NCBI GenBank assembly: GCA_038503065.1 | Contig: JBCAMK010000010.1 | Span: forward strand, 1,984,001 to 2,048,000 | Length of the DNA stretch: 64,000 bases | Direction of reading: 5' to 3' | DNA from: Paragyromitra xinjiangensis | Taxonomy: Eukaryota; Ascomycota; Pezizomycetes; Pezizales; Discinaceae | Part shown: one piece after another, positions 12,161-22,245 of the stretch | Layout: each line of letters opens with the position of its first letter | How positions within the stretch are numbered: the stretch's first letter is position 1 | Notes under the pieces: generated by a model | Databases searched by the model: none | Told to the model about the DNA's origin: nothing | The model's input: only the letters and a program-made list of their open reading frames with translations | Position numbers and translations under genes: made by a program

Positions 12161-12370
12161 CTCGTGATACAATCGATTATTCAATATTACAGGGATTCGA
12201 ACCAATCAAGATATTTTGAGAAACAGTATCAGCAGCCCGAAAACTCCCATGGGTGGCTTGGTCAACAAAGTAGCGGTGCCACACATCACTACTTTGAGCC
12301 TTGTTCACCCAATAGGACGTCCCTCTTCATTAGAATCCTTGTGTCATTGAATACCCGATTATATCACGAG
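12161..12370. mobile_element. MITE with CTCGTGATA inverted repeats, TA-flanked
   Basis: A 210-bp element lies between TA dinucleotides (12159-12160 and 12371-12372). The left arm CTCGTGATACAATCG... and the reverse complement of the right arm, CTCGTGATATAATCG..., correspond over about 40-45 bp, including a shared TATTCAAT and GGATTC, with scattered substitutions. There is no coding capacity. This fits a Tc1/mariner-type non-autonomous element and is a different family from the one at 3684. Confidence 0.78.
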
Positions 12371-12694
12371 TAGGAACTCCAAAACTAGATTTATAGGCAT
12401 TCCAAGAACACCTTGAACCCATTAAGATTTTCAAGCACCGATCGAGGCACTTAGTCCATTCAGTGCAGGATGCCTGCAGCACCAAGCTCAGTTGGGTGGA
12501 TATGTGATAGGCACTTTCAGGCCCGAAACCTATGCAACATATCCAACCCCACTGGTTGGACTAGTTAAAAATATGCGCTGGCGCCAGAGGCAAGATACAG
12601 CCTATCATAGCTCTAAACACTCCAGCAGGTTTTCGGCATAAACAAGGAAACCGAATTATGATATATTCCCGTAGTATAGCTGCCAGCAAGCTTC

Positions 12695-12701
12695 TATATA
12701 A
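12695..12701 (+). promoter_or_regulatory. TATA box of the Smr-domain gene
   Basis: TATATAA lies 81 bp upstream of the ATG at 12782, a plausible fungal core-promoter position. It was identified by sequence and spacing only. Confidence 0.45.
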
Positions 12702-12781
12702 CCATTCCTCATAACCGCCCCTTCGCTCACCATCTACGACCCAGCTCATCCAACTACATCAAATCATACCCATATTACACC

Positions 12782-13362
12782 ATGGAATATTATGCCGCGG
12801 AACAAGGTCGAAGCAGTCCATCAGAAGGCCCAGAGCCAGGCGAGCAATATCGAGAACTCGCAAACCGAGAAGGAGACACCCACCGAGAACTGTCACAAAA
12901 ATCCCAAGCCGGTACCTCCCCTCCACCCTAAATCCCTGCAGACTAGATTACTAATCTACAATAGCATGGGCAAAAAACGACCGCGCTAAAGCTAAAGAAT
13001 ACTCCCTCACCGCTAAACCCCACTATGCCGCTATGGAAAACTATAATGCCCTGGCTGCATCTGAAATATTCACCTTCCATAATCCTTTGTACTCTGAAGA
13101 CCCGCAAATTGGGTTGTTGAATATCGACCTTCATGGGCTTCGTGTGAGTGAGTCGTTGGCGTATTTGGAGAAGCATTTGGTTTTGTGTAGGAGGAATGGG
13201 ATTTGGCAGACGACGATTGTTACGGGGAAGGGGCTACATAGTATTGATGGGCAGGCGAAGATAAAGCCACAGGTGGAGAAGATCCTGCATGAGAAGAGGG
13301 TAAGGGTTGTGGAGGAAGAGGGAATGGGAAATTCTGGGGCGTTTGTGGTGGAGTTGGTATGA
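12782..13362 (+). CDS. DUF1771 / Smr-domain protein
   Basis: Exons 12782-12911 and 12965-13362; the 53-nt intron has a CTAAT branch motif and the product is 175 residues. Residues about 1-80 are the DUF1771-type helical region (EYYAAEQG, YRELANREGDTHRELS, WAKNDRAKAKEYS). Residues about 90-175 are the Smr domain, with its signature IDLHGLRVSES and the TGKG motif (IVTGKGLHSIDG) and a C-terminal AFVVEL strand. Smr domains in eukaryotes act as nucleic-acid-binding or nicking modules; the DLHG and TGKG motifs needed for that are present. Fungal proteins with only DUF1771 plus Smr are common and poorly characterised. There is no targeting signal, so it is probably cytoplasmic. It converges on the UBX-domain gene with 531 bp between the stop codons. 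Confidence 0.9.
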
Positions 13363-13893
13363 AGCTTGGTGGTGGGGGCAGTAGTAAGTCTTTGAATTTG
13401 GGTCTGAGATGGTAATGGTAGCAAGTGATATGGCATCGGATGAGAGGTTTTTTGTTATTTCGTATTTATGGTACTCGTGGGCGCTAGGTTTAGTAGTGCT
13501 TTGTTAATCTCGTCCCTATTCTCAATTCGAAAATCACTATTTTAGTTCCTACGTTGTGATTGTTAAGGGGGCCAACAGTCCTCAACCACCAAATACGGTG
13601 ACCGGAACAAGGGCATGAAATCATACTTGGGTTAGGCTCACCTCCCCGACGCGCATACATTCTACTCCTTAGCATATGCAACGAGACGACGATAAAAAAG
13701 AACTTGATGAATGAATAACGGTAAAAGCATATCGCTAAAGTACTTGATTTTATCCTAAATTCTCGCTTGCATACAGCTTCAATATCAACTCTTATTAACC
13801 AAAAATTTAGTTCAAACAAATTCCCATCCTAGAACCGACAAACACCACCCCATCCCAGAACGGAAGATCCACACTCAAGAGGAAAATGCGATA
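13363..13893. other. convergent intergenic spacer
   Basis: This holds the 3' flanks of the two converging genes. Nothing else was seen. Confidence 0.5.
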
Positions 13894-15119
13894 TTATTCG
13901 TTACGATGAACAAGCACAAGCGTTGTGGCATGAGAAAACGCGAGATCTGTGAGCGTAGAGTTCTCATCTGACGCCGAAAGTGGCTTATTTGGCATCACCT
14001 GCTGAAAGCTATACGGAAATACGTCATCGGTACGGTTCTAGAACCATCAGTAAAACAAGTTCTTCATGCCCACGAAAGGGAGTAGAAAATACCTTGTCTA
14101 GCCACCGACGCACATCTGTCAGTTTTGAAGACGACGGAAATTTAGACTTGAGAATAGTCCCATCCAGCAGTCTAAATGAGATTGCAGTCTCGCTGTCTGA
14201 TGGCCCTGGTTCCGGGGCTTGCACGGGAGAATTTTGTTGATTCGCCAACTTGGATTGCTTTTTTCTTGCCTCCTTTTCCCTTCTTTCAATTTTATCATTC
14301 TCAACCAAGCGCATGATACGCAACTTCTCTGCTTTGTCTTCCTCTCGTAGTTTCCGCTGCTCCGCGACGTACTTGGCCCTTGCTGGGGATTCAGCCTCGC
14401 GACGAGCTTTTTCACGAGCAATTCTTTTTTCACGCTCTTCTTTTTCCTGCGCTCTTCTCCTGCCTTCTTGGGCTTCGAGACGAGCTCTACGTTCTGCAAA
14501 GAGATCTGCAGTAGGATTTACGGGAGCTGAAGCACTCGGGCTTTGGGACTGATTTCCAGAGTCGCTTCCTGGGAAAACCGACTCTATTCGTTGAGCAAAC
14601 TCTCCACGAGATGCGACATCACTTGGGATTGTTGCTACTAGTGCCCCATTCCTTTAGATCTGTCAGTGAATATCCACGCATAGATAGAAAGTCTCCAGGC
14701 AGACAAACTTAACGATGACCACATGAGGAACTTCCTGCGCAGGACAAAATGCAGTTAAGAAGGCAGCTTCAGTGGAGCCTTGTTGAATTCGGAGAAGGAT
14801 GGATTGTTTTTGGAGCAGGGGGAGGATCTAGTATGCGTGAGTTTTAGGTTAGCATGGTGCGAGCTAAGATACGAATGGAATGCGAAGCTCACCTCCGGGC
14901 TCTTCAAGTAAACATTCTCCCATTGCACACTTTGCTTGCCATTATCTATATACAGCCATGAGCTTGTTAGTTTTCCGGAACAACTGAGGTAAATACATAC
15001 AATAAGTGTTGCGGGAGCGTAGACAAACCGGTGACAAAAAACACCAGGGAGATGCCTTGCTGAACGGCGGATGTAATCGCAGTTCCGAGAGGACCGTCGT
15101 GGAATATTGAGGATGACAT
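13894..15119 (-). CDS. UBX-domain protein, UBXN4/Ubx-like
   Basis: Likely Cdc48/p97 cofactor in ubiquitin-dependent protein turnover, perhaps at the ER if orthologous to UBXN4. Exons 15119-15029, 14945-14893, 14827-14709, 14651-14093 and 14037-13894 join in frame to 321 residues. The N-terminus (about 1-115) resembles the thioredoxin-like region of the UBXN4 family: IFHDGPLGTAITSAV, then VFFVTDNGKQSVQWENVYLK and AFCPAQEVPHVVIVKNGALV. Residues about 155-230 are a charged, probably helical segment rich in Arg/Glu/Lys. The C-terminus (about 241-321) is a UBX domain with a FRLLDG strand, an RRWLDK helix, an FPYSFQQVMPNKPL segment (in place of the classic FPR) and TLTDLAFSHATTLVLV. No clear membrane segment was seen, unlike some UBXN4 proteins. 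The introns are 55-83 nt. Domain calls are firm; orthology is likely. Confidence 0.85.
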
Positions 15120-16718
15120 TATGGGTGACTTTTGAGAAAGAGTTGAGCAAGAGGGGAAGAAGATGGAGAACAGGACGTGGTTTTCTTTCCTTCATGAAGT
15201 AGGTGGGCCTAACGCGGGGAGTTGGGGATCGCCTAATATTTACGCCACACTCCACCGCCACAGGTGACATCATCAGAAGCCTTTTAAGACGATTTCTAAC
15301 TTTCAAAGTTATGAATACAGTCAGTTTCCTCTGGAGTCAATTGTAGGTACCGACGGATGGTGAGAAATTCAGGAGCCAGAATTGGACAAATGAGGCCGCT
15401 GTACTAAGGGAATAAGATTATATACTAACCCTAACCCTTATAGTCCTTTCCCCATTATCCTAGAAGAAATGCCTCCTTCCCTCCTCCCCGACATACAACC
15501 TATCGCAACCTTTGTAATTAGATTTTGCATATCTCTATCTATACAGGCTTTTATACCTCGCCTCAAACATGTCTCTCTGTGCCAGATCATCTATTGTCAC
15601 TCACGGACCCTCAGAAGATATCGACAAAAGCCAAAGCTAGGAATAACCTGCATTTCCCTTCCTCTTAGAAGCCTGTGCGAAATTAGTTGTTAAAGGGAGT
15701 TTCACGGCCAAAATTATAGCTCCTCTCGATAGAGTACACGCAGTGAAGCGCATAGTAGAAGCCACCGTGGCTTACTTAGCCCTAGCATATTTCTTGAAGC
15801 TTAAGCTAGAAGTTTAGTTAGACCTCATCTTAAAGATGCCTAGGCTATTCTGTAATGGGTTTCCTTGGCATATTTCCGAGTGCCTGTTATCAAGGAGTTA
15901 AGAAATAGACATATTATTTAATATCATGTTAAATATGCTGATATCCGATGAAGAAATTCCAAGTCAGTTACAATCCAAACGAATGACCACAAAATGTTAT
16001 TCCCGATATCCAGTAAGCAACATCAGCTTCAGGATTTAGAAGTTGAAGAAAGGCCTCGCGATCGATAGCGAGTGACAGGCCATGATCCTGAAATCGCGTA
16101 CGAAATCCGTTTTGGGCACTACATCCAAGAACACAGAAAACGGCGAGAACTGAAAGACACGCTTTTTATACTCCAAATATCTTACCCGTTTTATTGGTAG
16201 GCTTTGTGCTCAATACCAACCTTGACGGCTAGATTCTAATGACTCGAAACCTGTGACCGATGGGTATCCAGATATTTTTAGAATCTGACCCATTAAATTA
16301 ATGCACGGAAGAATCAGCTTGAATCTAAAAAAAACATCGCCTGACTGCGGGAAGGGCCTATAACCCAAACCGCACAAAGCAGTCCAGCTCTGCACATAGC
16401 TATCTCTAATATTGGACAACCTCATACTTTGCAAACTATGATTGATACTATTTATGAATTATGTAGAAACAAAGGGACGAAAAAGCCTAAACCTCATGAT
16501 TAGATAGTGGGTCTTACGTTTCCTGAGAAATTCTGGCCGGCGGCTTTTGTGCATACATATTTCCACAAATGTATGAGCATAGATCTTGTAATATCGCGAT
16601 CTCTTCACGAATATCTTTCCCATATATTTAAGGCAATAACTCCCCCAATCTAAGCGGCCCCCGCGCCTCAAATTATATCCCTTTTTGGCTCCTCCTCAAG
16701 CCAATATTCACGCCCGGC
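15120..16718. other. spacer, no gene recognised
   Basis: About 1.6 kb between divergent genes (UBX minus, Pro-rich plus). A short telomere-like tract CTAACCCTAACCCTTA lies at 15425-15440. The rest is AT-rich with no credible gene. TATATTTAAGG near 16622 may be the TATA region of the downstream secreted-protein gene. Confidence 0.5.
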
Positions 16719-17504
16719 ATGAAGATTACCGCAATATACCTTTCTTCGTCTCTCACGACTATCGCGCTGGCACTGCCAATCGCACAATACAATGAGCCTT
16801 GGACCGGTTTCTTCGGCCCCGACCCGGGTTACTACCAATACGGAATTGTAAACCCTTACTATCCAGCACCTCCCAGCGGACCTAACAACCAAACCCCTCA
16901 TCCGAATCCAGCTCTCGTACCAATTCCTTACGGAAGATCTTACGAAGACCACGAGGTCGCCGGTCCTCTTCCTCCGACTATTGCTGGGCAACACCCATAC
17001 GGAAGAACTTACGAAGACCCCGGTCCACCTCGTCTTCCCCAACCCCCCCAGCCTCCTCCACCCGCATACCCTTCTCCCCCAGCTCTAGGACCGCTCGATG
17101 GCCCCACTCAACGTCCGGCAGCACCTAAGGCCAAGATCACTAAGCCAGTATCCGAGAAGCCTCGCGATAAAAAGCCTTTGGCTAATAAGTTCACGGAAGA
17201 GATAGCAGACCCCGCTCCCGTTCCTCCTCCTCAAAGACCTGTGGTGGAGGGCAACTCAAACACCGATGACTTCGATAAGGATGCTATCCGTTATCATGTG
17301 AACGTCGGAGGTATGCAGAAGGGTGGCGGTGGAAAAACTACCAATTTCCACGTGTACTCAGATGAGAATGGAAACAAACGCTTTTCGGATGAACTAGACG
17401 AGGAGACGGAAAAATACATCACTGAGAATATGATCCCGAAGCTCGGAGGGAAGAGGAAGGGTGCTAGTCGTGGCGGGATTTGGAGCGTGTTTGGAGACAA
17501 TTAA
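16719..17504 (+). CDS. secreted proline/tyrosine-rich protein
   Basis: Single exon, 261 residues, family not recognised. Residues 1 to about 19 are a signal peptide (MKITAIYLSSSLTTIALALP). Residues 24-130 are Pro/Tyr/Gly-rich and low in complexity, with an 8-residue motif PYGR(S/T)YED at 70-77 and again at 93-100, and a poly-Pro run near 110-116. Residues about 135-165 are Lys/Pro-rich and strongly basic. The C-terminal part (about 180-261) is more ordered and charged (DDFDKDAIRYHVNVGG, FHVYSDENGNKRFSDELDEE), ending in a Lys/Arg/Gly-rich tail. There is one N-glycosylation sequon near residue 57. A cell-wall or matrix role, or an effector-like role, is only a guess. A TATA-like TATATTTAAG lies about 95 bp upstream. 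Confidence 0.8.
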   Translation: MKITAIYLSSSLTTIALALPIAQYNEPWTGFFGPDPGYYQYGIVNPYYPAPPSGPNNQTPHPNPALVPIPYGRSYEDHEVAGPLPPTIAGQHPYGRTYEDPGPPRLPQPPQPPPPAYPSPPALGPLDGPTQRPAAPKAKITKPVSEKPRDKKPLANKFTEEIADPAPVPPPQRPVVEGNSNTDDFDKDAIRYHVNVGGMQKGGGGKTTNFHVYSDENGNKRFSDELDEETEKYITENMIPKLGGKRKGASRGGIWSVFGDN

Positions 17505-19349
17505 AAGTTTTTTTTAGTTTTTCATCGCGCGAAAGAGCCTGCACTGAGTGGGCGTGCAGTAAGGAGACTCGATCGGTGTTTAGATACGGCGTGCGACTCT
17601 GATTTGGAGTTTAAGAATCAAGACCTTTTTTTCTCTTTTTTGTTGTCTTGCAATGTTATGCCGAGGGAGGGGTATCAATAGTTCTCGGGAAATGATTGCC
17701 GAGCTAGCTAGTCGTGTAGGCTGCAAGACTCATAAATTTGTATTTCAACAACTTCCTCGCTAGAACGTGTAGAATGTGAATTATGCCCACTTGTGACAAT
17801 GATTAGAACCCAAGCCCGCTCATCCATATATTTGACCTTAGATAACGTCTGCAGTTTACGTTGCAGATATCAGATCCGAATCGTGAAACCCGAAATACAG
17901 AGTTCTGGACACTAGGCATATATGCATAAACAACGTGATTACTAGTCCATCTTAAGGCTTATTTCAGAATTTGGCACTCCATGCGTGTTAATCAGAGTTG
18001 CTATTATTGAAGCAGAGCGAAAGTACTACACCAGCAGGACCAAACACGGGATTTCCCAGCAAGCTGTTCAGAATTCAGCCGGCCGGCTGCATTTTGAAGA
18101 TAAGTCCAACCTTCCGAGACAAAGTGGTGATGTATGACGTGGTCGCCTTGAAACACTGGAAATGATCTCCCCCTAAACTTAATCTGACATCAAGGCCGAG
18201 CAGAGGACCTGCTCGGAGAAAGAATAAGATTGCAACTCGGGTATGAAATCGTTCGCGAGCTGATCTCGCATAGACTAGAAAGATCCATCTGGTTTGTTGG
18301 GAAATAAACTTCTCCAAATAGGTACCGCTAGTGACATGCTAAGATGCGGCTCGCGTCAACTCCTTCCCACAACACCAGAAACAGACCTCTACCAAAAAAC
18401 ATCTGAAGTAGAGGCGAGATGGTACCAAAATTTTGTTTCAGCACGTATAATAATTCTTTATTCTTCCCCCAAAGCGACGTTGTATGCTTATCTATCAGAG
18501 AATTGTCCCCTAAACGAACATCGTTTTTAGATAGCAACTGCCAGTTTTTGAGGCACTCCTGACGAGTGAAAATTGCCCAATGCTATTAGCTTGAAGCCGT
18601 ATGCCTCGATACCTCGCGATGCATGACGTCCAGACTCACCACATCAGCCGAGGCACTCACTGGTCCAAAAAAACCACCCGAAAAACCATCTCACCGCAAA
18701 ATAGATGTGTACCTAGGCGACCGCAGATGTCTATCCCATCAGAAGCTCGAGATCGAAACCTGCGATCCCAATGGACTATATGTCCCCTAGAGAGGATGAC
18801 GCTGAATGAGGCATGGCTTCTGCGTGGAATAATTACTTCCTCTGCGACTCTTCGGCAAATGGCATCCCTATCTAACGAAGACGACGATAGTAACCTATTT
18901 CTTGATTACGAGTCCGTTTTATGTGACTTTGGATCCTTAACATTCCATTGAAGCCGACTTTTAGACCCATATCTAAATGGTATTTTACCACCAAGAATTA
19001 GTTTCTCGTTTTAAAAAGCCTTCCATGTAGCAAAGACCTATCCGAAGCTAAACTAAAATCCCCTGATTTATTCTTACAGAAAGTATCTCACCGAGGTGAC
19101 ATCATGAAGTAGATTTGTAGAGCCCGTAGCCCTAATCTATCGCAAATCATCTCCAAAATCATCTGTACTATATCATAAGAACTAGATATGTGACAGCAAA
19201 GGAGTGTTATAAAGGAGTGCCTATCTGCCCTCCGGTTTGGTGCCCTCAACAATTCCCGAGTAGTTCACAACGTACTTCTCAGTTTCTCTTTTTTAAATCC
19301 ACAATCTTTTTCTCCAAATTAGGATCACATTCATTATCACGATATCAAG
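17505..19349. other. spacer, no firm gene
   Basis: A 116-codon ATG frame at 18601-18951 has an acidic tail (EDDDSN) but no recognised motif, and I do not call it. The rest is AT-rich. A TATAAA at 19208-19213 lies about 140 bp upstream of the Asn-rich secreted-protein gene. Confidence 0.45.
19208..19213 (+). promoter_or_regulatory. candidate TATA box of the Asn-rich protein gene
   Basis: TATAAA is 137 bp upstream of the ATG at 19350. This rests on position and sequence only. Confidence 0.35.
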
Positions 19350-20044
19350 ATGCAGTACTCTACAAAGGTCGCTCTTTTCATTTCAGCGCTAATGGGGGTT
19401 GCCTCGGCTGCGTAAGTGTTTAGTCTTTTCTGATATTATCTTGGGTAGCAAACTAACACTTTGATAGGCCTTCCGGCATCCAATATCCCCAGAAGCCCCA
19501 GTACTACCCCAGGGAGTACTACAACAACTACTTCCCCAACTCCAACGGATACCAAAACTACTACCCGTACGTTACGTCTAAGCCGAACTTCTACAACGCC
19601 TACGAGAGGCAGCAGGAGTACGACGCTGCGATCGCCGCCAGCGATAACGAGAACGCGAATGCGAACGAGAACCTCGCTGGTGCCAAGTCCGAGAACGCCA
19701 ACGAGAACGCCAACCTTGCAAAGGGTGGTGAAGCGTTCGGCTTCGGTGCCCTTGAGAGCGACAACAGGAACTTGCTCGCCAACGAGAACAACATCGAGGT
19801 TGCCAACGCCAACAAGAACGAGCTCGGTGTCGAGGTAGCCAACTTCAACGCCAACGACAACACTGCCCAGCAGGAGTCCGCGGCATTGGCTGAGGTTCAG
19901 AGCGAGGATTTGGCCTTCTTCGAGGACTTTATCGAGAATGAAGCCGATAACCTGAACGCCAATGAGAACCTGAACGATAACTACGACAGCAACAGAAACC
20001 ACGGCTCGCATGGTCGTGGCCACTGTGGATTTGCTGGCCATTAA
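19350..20044 (+). CDS. secreted asparagine-rich repeat protein
   Basis: Exons 19350-19411 and 19468-20044; the 56-nt intron has GTAAGT and a CTAAC branch motif. The product is 212 residues, family not recognised. Residues 1-20 are a clear signal peptide ending VASA. Residues about 25-60 are Tyr/Asn/Pro-rich (YYPREYYNNYFP). From about residue 75 to 195 the chain is dominated by imperfect repeats of NANEN/NENANL type, with Ala, Glu and Asp between the Asn residues; predicted pI is low. The C-terminus is Gly/His-rich with a single Cys (HGSHGRGHCGFAGH), which could bind metal. The codons are GC-rich at position 3 (AAC, GAG, GCC), unlike the spacers, so the frame is clearly under coding selection and probably well expressed. 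A structural wall, adhesive or self-assembling role is inference. Confidence 0.85.
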
Positions 20045-22245
20045 GCTAGATTGTCCATGTTGTTGCTTTAGTTGAACTTGTACGTATAGGGCTTGGGTTA
20101 CGCAATTAGCCCTCCGTTCATATCTCTATTGCTATTACTTGCCTATTTTATTTCTTAGAAGTTAGATGTAAAAAGAAAAGCGGGACGTAAAAGTTGATTA
20201 TGTAGTAGAGCATGGTCGCTTTGAACCCCCAATAATACACTAGTATTTTTGGTAATCTTCCTTGAGAGCAAACTGTGAATGTCTCCGTTTTCGTTTTCGG
20301 GCTATTTTAATCATTTCTTCCCGTGGAAGTACTGAAACGAGTGATTTAAGGTGATCCAGGGAGATAAGCTAAACTCGAAAGAACGTAGCACCTATAAGCC
20401 AACCATAACTCGAATAGTAAGTGCCAATTTGACATCTCGCTTATGCAAAAGTTTATCTCATCTTACGTGCAGAAAAAGTCTAAATCCAATAGTCATTATC
20501 TTTCGATGAGCTTCCAGAACTATGAGATCTTAGTAAGTACCACAACCCAGATGGTTGGATACACTTAATCAATCAATCAACTAACCAATATATCCGACCA
20601 GTCATCGAGTGATAAGTCATGTCCAATCGCCGAACATAAGCTACTCCACTGGGTGTGAATGCTTCTTAAGCAATATGTACGTATAAATTGTGCCCACTAT
20701 TGCTATCAAATTGAGAAAATGATTAACTATCCACCTCTAAAGCTAACTCTCCATCACCATAACTACTCCTATGGCACATTAATCCGCCAACTAGGAGCGC
20801 TCCATGTAGCATTCATCACCAAAGCACCTGCCAATCAAGCCATATTTCACTCTTCAGCTTGAGCGAGAATACGCCTACGTCCCTACCAGCAATGAGGAAC
20901 CAGTCCCCGCCGAACCGAAGTAGACGTTAGTACTGCTCTGCTATCCTGCTGGAATGAAATTAAATTCATAGGCTTCAAACTACGCCTCGATAATCCACAT
21001 TTCCGGTTCACAGGGAATACTTGACCAGAGTATCCTCGTATAGCGGAGGTGTTGGATCAGTTGTGCACTATGTTTAAGATTATTCATTTGACAAACATGA
21101 TAGGTGCGCACTATAGCGGAAGGACCTGGCGTTTCCCACGATATCTATAGGGCTATTTATAGAGTTCTATATCTGATAGTTGCGGAGAAGAGACTAGAGC
21201 AGAGATTGAAGTTGCGTGGAGTGGGATGGATCATACTGTAAAACTTTAGAAAGAACTCACGACGGCTATTGTCTATGATAGATTTTTTAGTGGAGAAAGA
21301 ATAATAGGGAAATGACTTTCGGGGAATCATGAAAGCAGAGGTGGGAATGCAGTGCTATGAAAATAGCGCCACAAGAAATAGGGTTGAGTAAGTGAAATTC
21401 GTTAAACCACTAGAAACACCATCAGTAAAGCAAATGGCGAACGCGCTACCAGTAGATGAAATGGCATCAATTAGACAGGGAATTAGAGAAGAAGTTGCGA
21501 TTGTAATCTGCCAGAAAAACGGGAATCTAGATCTGTTTTACGGCAGATAAACATTTCGAAACCGACCCAGACACCGATTATGAGTAATTAAAACGAGAAA
21601 AAGAAACCAGGGCCAATAGCAGCAGAAGAAAAGGAGACAACATGCACATAAAGCGAAACACAGAAAAACAAAAAAGATCACCATGTGATGTAATGTGATA
21701 TGGTTCCTGCACTCGCACTCGTGCCAGCATCAAAGAGTGGGAGTGGAGCAGATCTCGGTCGGAACCGACTGCCTTTCGGGAAGAGATCTCTTGGGGGAGA
21801 GATAGAGGGATATCCTCTACCTACCCTGTCTTTTTTTTCCACCTCGTCACCCCCCACATGTAGCTGAGCCTCAGTGCATCTCTAGGGTTAGGTTTCGGAC
21901 CCTCCACCTCATCCCATTCTGATGGCTGTGGCCGACGTTGACCGAAGAGAATTCTTGTCTCTCGGCTCTGGGAACGCCGTTCCCGCTTAGAGGAGCCCTC
22001 TCTTGAAAAGAAAATTCTCATTGCTATACTTAACACTATGTCTGCTCGCCGTCATCCACAGCCCTGGATTTTTTCTTTTTTTCTTTTCCGTTCATACTAT
22101 TGTTGGATTCTTTCCCGTGATTTGCTTTTTTTCTTTGCTCTCCCCTTTTCGCCTGATCGCCTTTGTTGGATAAAGCGATAACGCAAAGAAAATTTGACGA
22201 AAGCGAAAGGAAGGAAGAGAAAAACAACCCTGAATCTGACTAGCC
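20045..22245. other. long spacer upstream of the asparaginase gene
   Basis: About 2.2 kb with no credible gene. GATA-type hexamers (HGATAR) occur at 20362, 20453, 20496, 20610 and 21545. That number is close to chance for AT-rich DNA of this length, so they are noted but not called as sites. ATCAATCAATCAAC near 20570 is a short tetranucleotide run, and an interstitial telomere-like CTAGGGTTAGGTTT lies at 21882-21895. Confidence 0.45.

Larger units (their letters stand above)
10918..12781. other. spacer with one MITE
   Basis: About 1.9 kb between the GH12 gene and the Smr-domain gene. Small frames are not protein-like. The segment contains the inverted-repeat element at 12161-12370 and ends with a TATATAA box upstream of the Smr-domain gene. 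Confidence 0.5.

Noticed and set aside
12180..12200. GGATTCGAACC, like a tRNA T-arm
   Set aside because: Flanking bases do not form a T-stem, acceptor stem or D-arm; it is part of a MITE arm.
19436..20041. 201-codon minus-strand Val-rich frame
   Set aside because: It is the complement of the Asn/Glu repeat codons (AAC, GAG) of the spliced secreted-protein gene on the plus strand.
20362..20616. Cluster of GATA hexamers upstream of asparaginase
   Set aside because: Five sites in the roughly 2.2-kb spacer is about what chance gives in AT-rich DNA, and they lie more than 1.6 kb from the start codon.
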